NCBI RefSeq assembly: GCF_001643015.1
Contig: NZ_CP015622.1
Location: 509,358-573,357, forward strand
DNA length: 64,000 bases
Direction: 5' to 3'
Source: Corynebacterium crudilactis
Lineage (GTDB): Bacteria > Actinomycetota > Actinomycetes > Mycobacteriales > Mycobacteriaceae
The notes under the pieces were generated by a model. It was not told where the DNA came from and did not search any database. It worked only from the letters and a program-made list of their open reading frames with translations. Shown piece after piece: positions 1 through 8,654 of this stretch; positions within the stretch are counted from its first letter, which is position 1, and each line of letters opens with the position of its first letter. Both the position numbers and the translations under genes were made by a program.

Positions 1-175
1 GGCGCAGCAGCTCCATGCAGGCCCACTCGATGATGCCCACCATGTAGCCGGTGGCTAGTACCGAGGGCATGGTTTGAAACTCGGAAGCTTCGGGAAGCAG
101 ATGGGGCACGGTGCGGTTGTCTGGCACTGTGTAGGTCATCTGGTGGGTTAAGCCTGTAGTCAGTGTGTCTTTCAT
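1..175 (-). CDS. FlK-like acyl-CoA thioesterase, N-terminal part (cut by window edge)
   Basis: The 58 residues visible begin at an ATG (173-175) with a good ribosome binding site, AGGGAG, about 8 nt upstream. The segment containing LPEASEFQTMPSVLATGYMV and then GIIEWACMELL resembles the first part of fluoroacetyl-CoA-thioesterase-like hotdog-fold proteins, in which a conserved V-L-A-T-x-x-M block leads into the central helix. These enzymes hydrolyse small acyl-CoA thioesters in the cytoplasm. The rest of the gene lies left of the window, so length and catalytic residues cannot be checked. It shares orientation with pitA but is separated from it by a terminator. Confidence 0.6.
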   Translation of the reverse strand, partial: MKDTLTTGLTHQMTYTVPDNRTVPHLLPEASEFQTMPSVLATGYMVGIIEWACMELLR

Positions 176-296
176 GATTGATATCTCCCTTTAAGTAGTT
201 GCTTTTATAAGACCATTGACGGAGTGGTTTTGGGGAGAGTATTTTTCATACTCCTACTGAATCCCTAAGAAAAGTTGTCTATATTCCCTGAAAATC

Positions 297-331
297 ATAA
301 AAACCAGGCTTCCTGGAATGGAAACCTGGTT
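297..331 (-). terminator. Intrinsic terminator of the pitA transcript
   Basis: The arms at 302-313 and 320-331 form a 12-position stem with one mismatch around a 6-nt loop. Read on the minus strand it is followed by a run of T. It lies directly downstream of the small membrane protein gene at 353-616. Confidence 0.75.
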
Positions 332-352
332 ATGTAAGTGTATCTTGCAGAT

Positions 353-616
353 CTAGCCTTCAGTGCTGAAGATATCAAGACCCGCATATTGGTAAATCGT
401 GGATTTAGTGACCCAGAGGATGCCAACGAAGACGGCTACGATGATGATGCCGAAGCAGATTGTTGCAGCGATTTTGCCAACAGTGTTTGCGCCTTCAGCA
501 GAAGGGCTGTGTGCGAAGCGGATGCCCAGTGCAAAGAGTGCAGGCAATCCAGCGCCGAGCAAAATGCCAACGAGGGTGACGTCGACGAGGCTGCCGAAAA
601 GTGTTGCGAAGTTCAT
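353..616 (-). CDS. Small two-helix membrane protein linked to pitA
   Basis: An 87-residue protein with two hydrophobic segments, about residues 10-33 and 48-70, joined by a short polar loop. Its ATG overlaps the TAA of pitA by one base (TAATG), so it is almost certainly translationally coupled to the permease, and the pair ends at a terminator. No functional family is recognised. A supporting role for the phosphate transporter is inferred from coupling alone. Confidence 0.7.
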   Translation of the reverse strand: MNFATLFGSLVDVTLVGILLGAGLPALFALGIRFAHSPSAEGANTVGKIAATICFGIIIVAVFVGILWVTKSTIYQYAGLDIFSTEG

Positions 617-1815
617 TATTTGGTTACCTCATTTGCATCGTTAGTCTCAACACCGTTTGAGTCTTCATCCCAATCAGCATTGACGTTGCTTGGATCAACT
701 GGCGCACGGCGAGAGCGTGCAAAGATATAGCCGGAAAGGCCGAGCAGAATAGCAAAAGCGACAAGAACACCGATGAGGTCTGAGCTGAAAAGACCTACGC
801 CGTGGGCAACCCACCAGCAGAAAACACCAACGAGGGCAGAAGCTGGAAGAGTGATGAGCCATGCCATCGCCATGCGACCTGCGACTGACCAGCGCACAGA
901 AGCGCCCTTACGTCCAATACCGGTACCCATGATGGAGCCGGTAGCTACGTGAGTTGTAGACAGTGCCATACCGAAGTGGGAAGAAGTCAAGATGATGGCT
1001 GCAGAAGAGGTTTCAGCTGCCATGCCCTGTGGTGAATCAATCTCCACCAAGCCTTTTCCGAGGGTACGGATAACGCGCCAGCCACCCATGTAGGTACCAA
1101 CTGCAATGGCTAGAGCACAGGTTGCTTTAACCCAGAATGGGATATCTGCTTCGGCTCCGATATGTCCTGTGGCTACCAGAGAGAGGAAGATAACGCCCAT
1201 GGTCTTTTGGGCATCGTTGGTGCCGTGAGCCAGGGAAACTAGGGAGGCAGAACCGATTTGGCCCCAGCGGAAGTAGCGGTTCTTTTCCTTATCGCCAACG
1301 GCTTTGGTGATGCTGTACACCGCGAATGTGCCGATGGCTGCCACGAGTCCAGCCACAACTGGTGCTGCCAGCGCTGGGAGGATCATCTTGGCAAGGACAC
1401 CTTCCCAGACCACTCCGCTGAAACCGAGGGAAGCAATTGCGGCACCGATGAGGCCACCGAATAGTGCGTGGGAGGAGCTGGACGGAATGCCCAGCAGCCA
1501 GGTGAGAAGGTTCCACACGATTGCGCCGATGAGGCCGGCGAAGACTACGAGCAGAAGTTGGTGGGAATCCCAAGCATTGCTTAGATCGAATTGGTCTAAG
1601 TCGACGATGCCCTTTGCCACGGTTGCCGCAACTTCAACGGAAAGGAATGCACCTACCAGGTTGAGGACTGCGGATAGAGCTACTGCAATTTTTGGTTTGA
1701 GGGCTCCTGTTGCGATGGATGTAGCCATCGCATTTCCTGTGTCGTGGAATCCATTTGTGAAATCGAAGGCAAGCGCCGTCAAGATAACAATCAATAAAAT
1801 AATCAGCTCGGTCAC
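616..1815 (-). CDS. pitA: PiT-family low-affinity inorganic phosphate permease
   Basis: A 399-residue polytopic membrane protein. The N-terminal FDFTNGFHDTGNAMAT signature and the internal repeat around SLAHGTNDAQKTMG are the two inverted PiT motifs (G-x-x-D/N-x-x-N-x). About ten hydrophobic segments flank a central polar loop. PiT carriers import metal-phosphate with protons or sodium at the cytoplasmic membrane. The start used is GTG at 1813-1815; a possible -10 (CATACT) lies 8 nt upstream, so the mRNA may be leaderless. The C-terminus is acidic (NADWDEDSNGVETNDANEV). The small membrane gene follows with a one-base overlap. Confidence 0.9.
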   Translation of the reverse strand: MTELIILLIVILTALAFDFTNGFHDTGNAMATSIATGALKPKIAVALSAVLNLVGAFLSVEVAATVAKGIVDLDQFDLSNAWDSHQLLLVVFAGLIGAIVWNLLTWLLGIPSSSSHALFGGLIGAAIASLGFSGVVWEGVLAKMILPALAAPVVAGLVAAIGTFAVYSITKAVGDKEKNRYFRWGQIGSASLVSLAHGTNDAQKTMGVIFLSLVATGHIGAEADIPFWVKATCALAIAVGTYMGGWRVIRTLGKGLVEIDSPQGMAAETSSAAIILTSSHFGMALSTTHVATGSIMGTGIGRKGASVRWSVAGRMAMAWLITLPASALVGVFCWWVAHGVGLFSSDLIGVLVAFAILLGLSGYIFARSRRAPVDPSNVNADWDEDSNGVETNDANEVTK

Positions 1816-2170
1816 GATTGGGAAGTATGCCCTAAAAAGTTATAAAACCAAACGCCGATTTGGGATTTTCTTTGGGTAATTCACCAGGATCAAGTTTGCT
1901 AACCCCAAAAATAGGGTGGTTGATTGTACTGGGTGTGTCACTATGGTTGGTTTTCACCAACTAGCAACGTGCGGTTTTGTTGAGGTTTTGTGGGCAAATG
2001 CGTGAAAACGTACTGGAAAGTACAGACATTAAATATTGGAATCAACAAGATGAACTCTTGGTGAATTATTTAAAATTCAGGTAATTAAAATGAGTATTGC
2101 TTCTAAAAGGTTCCCGAGATGAAGAAAAGAATATGAGTTCAATGACAAAGATTACCTCCCTCAAAAACCA
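1816..2170. other. Intergenic region between pitA and menB
   Basis: This stretch of about 350 bases is AT-rich and holds the pitA promoter. A small inverted repeat (GTTGG-N6-CCAAC) is visible near 1944-1959. No gene, RNA or mobile element was found. Confidence 0.5.
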
Positions 2171-2173
2171 CAA

Positions 2174-2206
2174 GCCTTGCGCCCTCTCATCACAAGGGCG
2201 CAAGGC
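2174..2206 (-). terminator. Intrinsic terminator after menB
   Basis: A perfect 12-bp stem (2174-2185 with 2195-2206) around a 9-nt loop. On the minus strand a T-rich tract follows. It lies 30 nt past the menB stop. Confidence 0.85.
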
Positions 2207-2235
2207 AAGCTAGCTATTTGAGTGCAGCGAATTAC

Positions 2236-3195
2236 TTAGTAGTAATACGGGAACTCATTCCAATTTGGTTCGCGCTTTTCCAAGAAGGCTTCTTTACCTT
2301 CGACTGCTTCATCTGTCATATAAGCAAGGCGAGTGGCTTCGCCCGCGAAGACTTGCTGTCCCATGAGTCCGTCATCGGTGAGGTTGAAAGCAAATTTCAG
2401 CATGCGCTGCGCAGTAGGAGACTTGGTGTTGATCTCTCGCGCAGCTTGGATTGCTTCATTTTCTAAATCAGCATGATCCGCCACGATGTTTACAGCGCCC
2501 ATTTGCTGCATGCGTTCTGCATCATAGGTGCGTCCGAGGAAGAAGATCTCACGAGCATTTTTCTGACCCACCATTTTGGCTAGGTAAGCAGAGCCGTAAC
2601 CAGCATCGAAGGATCCGACATCAGCATCAGTTTGTTTGAAGCGAGCTTCCTGGCGAGATGCGATAGTGAGGTCGCAGACGACATGGAGGGAGTGTCCGCC
2701 ACCGGCAGCCCAACCATTGACCACTGCGATGACAATTTTTGGCATGGTGCGGATTAAGCGCTGCACTTCCAAAATGTGCAGACGTCCGCCTTCAACCTTG
2801 GTGCGTGCTGCATCGACAGTAGAGACATCTGCAGTGGCATCATCATGGGCATGTTCGGTGGCGTATTGGTAACCGGAACGACCACGGATGCGTTGATCGC
2901 CACCTGAACAAAATGCCCAGCCGCCATCTTTTTCGCTAGGTCCGTTGCCGGTGAGCAAAATGGTGCCCACATCGGGGGTGCGGCGTGCATGATCTAGTGC
3001 TTGATAAAGCTCATCGACAGTGTGTGGTCGGAAAGCATTGCGTACTTCTGGGCGATCGAAGGCGATGCGCACGGTGCCATCTGCACGAGTGGTGCCCACA
3101 TGGCGGTGATAGGTGATATCGGTGAAGTCTTCAAAACCTGGAACTGTTGCCCATTGCCTGGAATCAAAAGGATTGTCGGTGCTGTAGTTACTCAT
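2236..3195 (-). CDS. menB: 1,4-dihydroxy-2-naphthoyl-CoA synthase
   Basis: MenB closes the second ring of the naphthoquinone by Dieckmann-type condensation of o-succinylbenzoyl-CoA in menaquinone synthesis. The 319 residues show the crotonase fold: FCSGGDQ near residue 95 and GWAAGGGHSLH near 165 form the oxyanion hole, and DVGSFDAGYGSA near 195 is typical of MenB. The C-terminal EPNWNEFPYYY tail is also characteristic. ATG 3195 is preferred because AAGG lies 9 nt upstream; an in-frame TTG at 3204 would add three residues. The gene follows the pterin dehydratase gene by 11 nt and ends at a strong terminator. Confidence 0.93.
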   Translation of the reverse strand: MSNYSTDNPFDSRQWATVPGFEDFTDITYHRHVGTTRADGTVRIAFDRPEVRNAFRPHTVDELYQALDHARRTPDVGTILLTGNGPSEKDGGWAFCSGGDQRIRGRSGYQYATEHAHDDATADVSTVDAARTKVEGGRLHILEVQRLIRTMPKIVIAVVNGWAAGGGHSLHVVCDLTIASRQEARFKQTDADVGSFDAGYGSAYLAKMVGQKNAREIFFLGRTYDAERMQQMGAVNIVADHADLENEAIQAAREINTKSPTAQRMLKFAFNLTDDGLMGQQVFAGEATRLAYMTDEAVEGKEAFLEKREPNWNEFPYYY

Positions 3196-3206
3196 AATCT
3201 TCAACC

Positions 3207-3488
3207 TTAAGCCTCTGCTTTAATCTGTAGCGCGTCAGCGTGTGCATCAATGATCCGAGCTAGGGAGATATCACGTTCGGTGACATGCCCAACATCGTGG
3301 CTTGTCAGGGTGATTTCCACGAAGCTATAACTCAGCAGGAGATCGGGGTGGTGGTTAGCTTCTTCGGCAGAAGCTGCGATGCGGTTGATGAATTTCACAC
3401 CGGTGGCAAAATCGCCGGTGGCAAAATGTGCATTGAGTTGATCGTTGGCGAAGGTCCAACGTGGGGAGACGTCGAAAAGCGAATTCAT
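3207..3488 (-). CDS. Pterin-4-alpha-carbinolamine dehydratase family protein
   Basis: A 93-residue PCD/DCoH-type protein. The signature EEANHHPDLLLSYSFVEITLTSHDVGHVTERD contains the paired active-site histidines (HHP) and the downstream histidine (SHD). The family dehydrates 4a-hydroxy-tetrahydropterin. Corynebacteria are not known for phenylalanine hydroxylase, so the true substrate here is uncertain. The ATG at 3486-3488 fits the usual family length. The gene lies immediately upstream of menB on the same strand, 28 nt from the divergent peptidase gene, so the two promoters must sit inside each other's 5' ends. Confidence 0.85.
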   Translation of the reverse strand: MNSLFDVSPRWTFANDQLNAHFATGDFATGVKFINRIAASAEEANHHPDLLLSYSFVEITLTSHDVGHVTERDISLARIIDAHADALQIKAEA

Positions 3489-3503
3489 GGCACCATCTTG
3501 CCT

Positions 3504-3509
3504 TAAACT
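3504..3509 (+). promoter_or_regulatory. -10 box of a leaderless transcript (peptidase E gene)
   Basis: TAAACT ends exactly 7 nt before the ATG at 3517, so transcription is expected to start at the A of the start codon. Confidence 0.6.
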
Positions 3510-3516
3510 GGCGCTT

Positions 3517-4122
3517 ATGCGCTTACTCCTGACGTCCTTTGGCCATGCACATATTCGGGATTTTGTGCAGGGCACTATTGCTTATATTCCCGATGCAACC
3601 AGGCTTTTTGCTCAAAATCCTGAGTTTATTCCTTTTGCGGAAACGGAAAGAAATATGTTGAAGGAACATGGTTTGAGCATCCGGGATTTTCCGATTAGCA
3701 ATGCCACTCCAGAAGAAGCTGATCAAGTATTCAGCGAGGTCGATGCGGTGTATATCGCGGGCGGAGAAACTTTTGATCTGCTGTGGCTGCTGCGCTCCAC
3801 TGGGATCGATGAGGTGTTAATTAAGCATGTACGTGCTGGTCTGCCTTATATCGGCACGAGTGCAGGAGCAGTAGTTGCAGGCCCGTCCATCGAACCGGTC
3901 AGTCTATTGGACAGCCCGGATGTGGCCCCTGAATTAAGTGATTACACCGGTTTAGGTTTGTGTGACCATGTTGTGGTTCCTCATGTGGGCAGTAATATTC
4001 CGCAATTTCCCATTGACGTTTTCGCAGAGACCGTGCGTACCTATGGCACGGATTTTCCATTAGTCCTTCTCAAAGATGGTCAAGCACTCCTGATCGATGA
4101 CCACGGCACCCACCTTATTTAG
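3517..4122 (+). CDS. Peptidase E-like serine peptidase (S51 family)
   Basis: A 201-residue cytoplasmic protein with the peptidase E / class-I amidotransferase-like fold. YIAGGETFDLLWLL near residue 82 and the nucleophile elbow GTSAGAVVAG near 116 (catalytic Ser in TSAG) are intact. DHVVVPHVGS near 150 supplies the expected histidines. S51 enzymes cleave Asp-X dipeptides or act as cyanophycinase-like hydrolases; the substrate cannot be deduced here. The ATG at 3517 is chosen because a -10 box sits 7 nt upstream and the family starts at this point. menC follows after 11 nt, so both are probably co-transcribed. Confidence 0.85.
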   Translation: MRLLLTSFGHAHIRDFVQGTIAYIPDATRLFAQNPEFIPFAETERNMLKEHGLSIRDFPISNATPEEADQVFSEVDAVYIAGGETFDLLWLLRSTGIDEVLIKHVRAGLPYIGTSAGAVVAGPSIEPVSLLDSPDVAPELSDYTGLGLCDHVVVPHVGSNIPQFPIDVFAETVRTYGTDFPLVLLKDGQALLIDDHGTHLI

Positions 4123-4133
4123 GATTAAGTCCC

Positions 4134-5150
4134 ATGAGCATCCCAACAGTAGATGAAATCCTGGAACGCGCCCACGTGGTGTCGTTGCCCATGCGCGTGA
4201 AATTCCGCGGCGTCACCACGCGGGAGGCATTGCTTATCGACGGCCCCTCAGGCTGGGGAGAATTCGCACCCTTTTTAGAATACGAGCCGAAAGAAGCAGC
4301 CAGCTGGCTCACATCTGGCATCGAAGCCGCGTGGGAAGGTTTCCCCGCAGCACTGCGCGAGCGCGTGGAGGTCAACGCCACCATCCCGGCAGTACCAGCA
4401 GGACAAGTCGCAGAAATTCTGGAGCGTTTCCCCGGCTGCCGCACCATCAAAGTCAAAGTTGCGGAACCTGGACAAAGCCTTGCTGATGATCTCGCGCGTG
4501 TGCAAGCTGTCCGCGAAGCTCGCCCCGGCGCGATTATTCGTGTTGATGCCAATTGTGGGTGGAGTGTTGCAGAAGCCGTGGAGGCCGCACAGGTGCTTGC
4601 GCCGCTGGATTATGTGGAGCAGCCGTGTAAAACGGTGGAAGAGTTGGCGGAAGTACGGATGAATTTGCAGCGCCGGGGGCTTTTTGTGCGTGTTGCTGCT
4701 GATGAATCAATCCGGAAATCTGATGATCCTTATCGGGTGGCGCAGCTGCGTGCGGCTGATGTTGCTGTGGTGAAAGTTGCTCCGTTGGGTGGCGTGAAAA
4801 GGGTGCTTGAGGTGGCGAAACATTTGCGTTCTCAGGCGATGGATATCACTGTGGCGAGTGCCTTGGACACGGTTGTGGGCATGAATGCCGGGTTGGCTGC
4901 GGTGGCTGCGTTGCCGAAATTGGATGATGATGATTTATTGGATGTGCCGCCTGCTGCTGCGGGGCTTGCGACTTCTCAGTTGTTTGTGGAAGATGTGGCA
5001 ATACCGCATGCAATTGTTGATGGTTTCATGGAAACGCGTGTGATTGCTCCGGAAATTGAACGATTAGAAACGCTTGCTGCCAGCGTGGATAGGCGTGATT
5101 GGTGGTTTAAGCGAGTGCGTGAATCGTATCGTTACTTGGAGACAATCTAG
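4134..5150 (+). CDS. menC: o-succinylbenzoate synthase
   Basis: MenC dehydrates SHCHC to o-succinylbenzoate in menaquinone synthesis. The 338 residues carry the enolase-superfamily catalytic set: KVKV (Lys106/Lys108), metal ligands in RVDANCGW (Asp138), VEQPC (Glu162) and AADES (Asp190), and the opposite lysine in VVKVAPLGG (about Lys214). The family is usually about 320-375 residues, so it is complete. The stop codon TAG (5148-5150) doubles as the first three bases of the -10 box of menD. Confidence 0.92.
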   Translation: MSIPTVDEILERAHVVSLPMRVKFRGVTTREALLIDGPSGWGEFAPFLEYEPKEAASWLTSGIEAAWEGFPAALRERVEVNATIPAVPAGQVAEILERFPGCRTIKVKVAEPGQSLADDLARVQAVREARPGAIIRVDANCGWSVAEAVEAAQVLAPLDYVEQPCKTVEELAEVRMNLQRRGLFVRVAADESIRKSDDPYRVAQLRAADVAVVKVAPLGGVKRVLEVAKHLRSQAMDITVASALDTVVGMNAGLAAVAALPKLDDDDLLDVPPAAAGLATSQLFVEDVAIPHAIVDGFMETRVIAPEIERLETLAASVDRRDWWFKRVRESYRYLETI

Positions 5151-5153
5151 ACT
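5148..5153 (+). promoter_or_regulatory. -10 box of menD overlapping the menC stop codon
   Basis: TAGACT begins with the menC stop codon and ends 7 nt before the menD ATG (5161). This is the geometry expected of a leaderless corynebacterial promoter. Confidence 0.6.
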
Positions 5154-5160
5154 GTTGGGC

Positions 5161-6795
5161 ATGTCCCGCACGTCTGCTCAAGAACTTTCCCGCGCTGTTA
5201 TCGATTCGCTCTCACCACACATCACTGATGTGGTGTTATGCCCAGGATCGCGAAATTCACCGTTGTCTCTCGAGGTGCTGGCGCGTGCGGATGTGCGCGT
5301 CCATGTGCGTATCGATGAGCGCAGCGCCGCATTCTTGGCGCTGTCCCTAGCGCGCACCCAGGCCCGTCCGGTGGCTGTGGTGATGACTTCTGGAACTGCT
5401 GTGGCGAATTGCTTGCCTGCGGTGACAGAAGCTGCGCATGCTCATATTCCTCTGATCGTGGTCTCTGCGGATCGTCCTGCTCATTTGGTGGGTACTGGAT
5501 CAAGCCAGACCATCAACCAGACCAATATTTTTGGTGAGTTGGCTCCTACCGTGGGGATTGCGGACGCAGAACAGGTAGCTCAGCTTGTGCAAAGCCTGGG
5601 GGAGGGTGCCTCCCAAGCGCCGCGTCACTTCAATATTGCGCTGGATATGCCGTTGGTGGCACCGGAGCTTCCTGAAGCACCGAATGGAGAGGCCACACCT
5701 AAGAAATGGACGCACCGCTGGCTAAACCACGGTGAGATCACCGTTGACTTGAACGAAAACACCTTGGTCATTGCTGGTGATGAAGCATGGGAAGTAGAAG
5801 GCTTGGAAGAAGTTCCCACCATCGCTGAACCCACTGCACCGAAGCCATATAATCCAGTGCACCCACTAGCTGCAGAAATTTTGCTCAAGGAGCAGGTGTC
5901 TGCCGAAGGCTATGTGGTCAATACCCGTCCAGATCATGTGATCGTGGTGGGACACCCAACCCTGCACCGTGCGGTGCTCAAGTTGCTGACGGATCCAGAG
6001 ATTAAACTCTCTGTGCTCTCCCGCACCGATATCATCACGGATCCAGGCCGTCATGCAGATCAGGTGGGAAGCACCGTCAAAATCACTGGCACCCCGCAGA
6101 AACAGTGGCTTAAGATTTGTTCCGCAGCCTCCGAACTTGCCGCTGATGGCGTGCGTGATGTTTTGGAACAAGAAGATTTCGGCTTCACCGGCTTGCATGT
6201 TGCTGCAGCTGTCGCAGATACCCTGGGCACCGGCGATACCTTATTCGCCGCCGCATCCAACGCGATTCGTGATCTCTCCGTTGTAGGCATGCCTTTCGAC
6301 GGCGTAGATACCTACTCTCCACGAGGCACTGCTGGCATTGATGGATCGCTCTCCCAAGCAATCGGAACCGCACTTGCCGTACAGGCACGCCACCCGGATG
6401 AAATCCGCGCGCCCCGCACTGTTGCGCTCTTAGGAGATCTTGCCTTCCTCCACGATGTGGGCGGACTGCTCATTGGCCCTCATGAACCACGACCAGAAAA
6501 CCTCACCATCGTGGTGTCAAACGATAACGGTGGCGGCATCTTCGAATTACTAGAAACCGGCGCCGATGGTCTCCGCGCTAACTTCGAACGCGCCTTCGGC
6601 ACCCCACATGATGCCTCCATCGCAGATCTCTGCGCAGGCTACGGTATCGAGCACCGCGAAGTAGACAACCTCCAAGATCTCATCTTGGCATTGGTGGACA
6701 CCACTGAAGTATCCGGATTCTGCGTTATCGAAGCCACCACAGTTCGAGACACCCGTCGCGCACAACAGCAAGCACTCACCGCAAAGGTGCGCTAA
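5161..6795 (+). CDS. menD: SEPHCHC synthase (ThDP-dependent)
   Basis: MenD joins 2-oxoglutarate (after decarboxylation) to isochorismate, the committing step of menaquinone synthesis. The 544 residues show the substrate-binding CPGSRNSPL (27-35), the activating glutamate in [12 protein letters not shown] (about Glu53) and [16 protein letters not shown]. The ThDP/Mg motif GDLAFLHD...NDNGGGIF lies around residues 424-460. Upstream in-frame codons exist, but ATG 5161 sits at the conserved family start and 7 nt after a -10 box. A DUF3592-type gene begins at the very next base after the stop. Confidence 0.93.
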   Translation: MSRTSAQELSRAVIDSLSPHITDVVLCPGSRNSPLSLEVLARADVRVHVRIDERSAAFLALSLARTQARPVAVVMTSGTAVANCLPAVTEAAHAHIPLIVVSADRPAHLVGTGSSQTINQTNIFGELAPTVGIADAEQVAQLVQSLGEGASQAPRHFNIALDMPLVAPELPEAPNGEATPKKWTHRWLNHGEITVDLNENTLVIAGDEAWEVEGLEEVPTIAEPTAPKPYNPVHPLAAEILLKEQVSAEGYVVNTRPDHVIVVGHPTLHRAVLKLLTDPEIKLSVLSRTDIITDPGRHADQVGSTVKITGTPQKQWLKICSAASELAADGVRDVLEQEDFGFTGLHVAAAVADTLGTGDTLFAAASNAIRDLSVVGMPFDGVDTYSPRGTAGIDGSLSQAIGTALAVQARHPDEIRAPRTVALLGDLAFLHDVGGLLIGPHEPRPENLTIVVSNDNGGGIFELLETGADGLRANFERAFGTPHDASIADLCAGYGIEHREVDNLQDLILALVDTTEVSGFCVIEATTVRDTRRAQQQALTAKVR

Positions 6796-7233
6796 ATGGA
6801 TTTACTTCAAGTGCGTCGACGTGCACGGCAATTGCTCATCGGCATCTATATTGCGGCCATGCTCGGAGCTTGCTCCATGGTGATCGGCCCATTCCTCAAT
6901 GACCTCACGATTGAACACAACCCAGGGCGCGCACTTGCACAAGTAACCAACGTGGGAAGTTTCCGAACCACCGTGGATTTCCAGGATGAAAACGGCATTT
7001 ATCATTCACCAGCCACCGGACTAATTTATCCCACTGGCCTGGGCGAAGGGCAGCGAGTATGGGTCAACTACGCTAAATCTGATCCCGATCTAGTCAAAGT
7101 TGAAGGCCGCAAGTGGACCCTCGCCATTATCCCAGCGCTCAGCGTTGGCGCTGTCGCTACGGGCGTAGGCGCAGTATTATGGTTTGGCATTGGACGGATT
7201 AGAAATAAATCAGATCAGTCCCAAGGTTTGTGA
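6796..7233 (+). CDS. DUF3592-type membrane protein
   Basis: A 145-residue protein with a hydrophobic segment at about 13-35 and a second at about 108-133, flanking an extracytoplasmic beta-rich region (TTVDFQDENGIYHSPATGL...GEGQRVWVNYAKSDPDLVKV). That pattern is typical of DUF3592 proteins, whose role is unknown. The start codon directly abuts the menD stop, so it is co-translated with menD. A link to membrane-bound quinone synthesis is only inferred from position. Confidence 0.7.
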   Translation: MDLLQVRRRARQLLIGIYIAAMLGACSMVIGPFLNDLTIEHNPGRALAQVTNVGSFRTTVDFQDENGIYHSPATGLIYPTGLGEGQRVWVNYAKSDPDLVKVEGRKWTLAIIPALSVGAVATGVGAVLWFGIGRIRNKSDQSQGL

Positions 7234-7255
7234 TCTCACTGGTTCATTCACCCAA

Positions 7256-7281
7256 ATGTAACCAAAAAGATTCAGTTACAT
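7256..7281. promoter_or_regulatory. Operator-like inverted repeat upstream of mgtA
   Basis: ATGTAAC (7256-7262) and GTTACAT (7275-7281) form a perfect 7-bp inverted repeat with a 12-nt spacer, just upstream of a possible -35 (TTGATA, 7293-7298). The spacing suits a dimeric regulator. No specific regulator is assigned. Confidence 0.4.
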
Positions 7282-7351
7282 CCGTAAAGTTCTTGATAAA
7301 GCCATGTGTGGTTAACTGCAATGTAGTCATGATGTGGAGATAATAAAGCCC

Positions 7352-8575
7352 ATGCGGGTAGCAATTGTTGCAGAGTCGTTCCTTCCAAACGTTAACGGAG
7401 TCACCAACTCGGTACTCCGTGTACTAGAGCATTTGAAAGCCAACGGACACGAGGCGCTTGTCATCGCGCCGGGGGCTCGGGATTTTGAAGAAGAAATCAG
7501 CGATTACCTCGGATTCGAAATCGTTCGAGTACCCACCGTGCGGGTGCCATTGATTGATTCTCTACCAATTGGTGTGCCACTGCCCTCTGTCACCACTGTA
7601 TTGCGGGAATACAACCCAGATATCATCCACTTAGCATCGCCGTTTGTGCTGGGTGGCGCTGCAGCCTTTGCTGCTCGCCAGCTGCGTATTCCAGCTATTG
7701 CTATCTACCAAACTGATGTTGCAGGTTTCTCCCAGCGCTACCATTTGGCACCCTTGGCAACTGCCAGCTGGGAATGGATCAAAACTGTGCACAACATGTG
7801 CCAGCGCACCCTTGCTCCATCATCAATGAGTATCGATGAGCTTCGGGACCACGGAATTAATGATATTTTCCACTGGGCTCGTGGCGTAGATTCTCAGCGT
7901 TTCCACCCTTCTAAGCGTTCTGAAGCCCTGCGTCACAGCTGGGATCGAACAGGTAAAAAGAAGGTTGTTGGATTCGTCGGACGCTTGGCTTCAGAAAAGG
8001 GCGTAGAACGCCTTGTCGGTTTGTCTGGTCACAAGGACATCCAATTGGTCATCGTTGGTGATGGTCCAGAAGCAAAGTACTTGAAAGAAATGATGCCGGA
8101 TGCTGTGTTCACTGGTGCACTCGGTGGCGAAGAACTGGCACACACCTATGCTTCCCTAGATCTGTTTGTGCACCCAGGAGAGTTTGAAACTTTCTGCCAG
8201 GCAATCCAAGAAGCCCAAGCTTCTGGAGTGCCCACCATCGGCCCGCGCGCAGGCGGCCCCATTGACTTGATCGACGAAGGAGTCAACGGCCTGCTGCTAG
8301 ATGTTGTGGATTTCAAAGAAACCCTTCCTGCAGCTGCAGAATGGATCTTGGATGAATCCCGCCACAGCACGATGTGCACAGCTGCGTGGGAAGGCGTGAA
8401 AGACAAGACCTGGGAAGCGCTGTGTACTCAGCTGCTCCAGCACTACACAGATGTGATCTCGCTATCGCAGCGTATTCCGCTGACATTTTTTGGCCCTAGC
8501 GCAGAGGCTGCAAAGCTTCCGTTGTGGGCTGCTCGTGCCTTGGGAGTGCGCACCCGCTTTAGCGTTGAGGCTTAG
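7352..8575 (+). CDS. mgtA: GDP-mannose-dependent mannosyltransferase (GT4), MgtA type
   Basis: A 407-residue GT-B glycosyltransferase. The N-terminal domain starts MRVAIVAESFLPNVNGVTNSV. The C-terminal nucleotide-sugar domain has GFVGRLASEKGVERL and the EX7E motif (GEFETFCQAIQEA). The closest known role in C. glutamicum is MgtA, formerly called PimB, which adds mannose to glucuronosyl-diacylglycerol for lipomannan-like glycolipids at the cytoplasmic membrane. That assignment rests on family and on the menD neighbourhood. ATG 7352 is chosen: GGAG lies about 12 nt upstream, and an in-frame GTG at 7334 has no ribosome binding site. Confidence 0.82.
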   Translation: MRVAIVAESFLPNVNGVTNSVLRVLEHLKANGHEALVIAPGARDFEEEISDYLGFEIVRVPTVRVPLIDSLPIGVPLPSVTTVLREYNPDIIHLASPFVLGGAAAFAARQLRIPAIAIYQTDVAGFSQRYHLAPLATASWEWIKTVHNMCQRTLAPSSMSIDELRDHGINDIFHWARGVDSQRFHPSKRSEALRHSWDRTGKKKVVGFVGRLASEKGVERLVGLSGHKDIQLVIVGDGPEAKYLKEMMPDAVFTGALGGEELAHTYASLDLFVHPGEFETFCQAIQEAQASGVPTIGPRAGGPIDLIDEGVNGLLLDVVDFKETLPAAAEWILDESRHSTMCTAAWEGVKDKTWEALCTQLLQHYTDVISLSQRIPLTFFGPSAEAAKLPLWAARALGVRTRFSVEA

Positions 8576-8654
8576 TGCTCAACTGTTAATACATGGGAGT
8601 AGGATTAGCGCCCATTAACGCTTAAAGTCCTTAAAATTCTCAAGGAGCACGACC

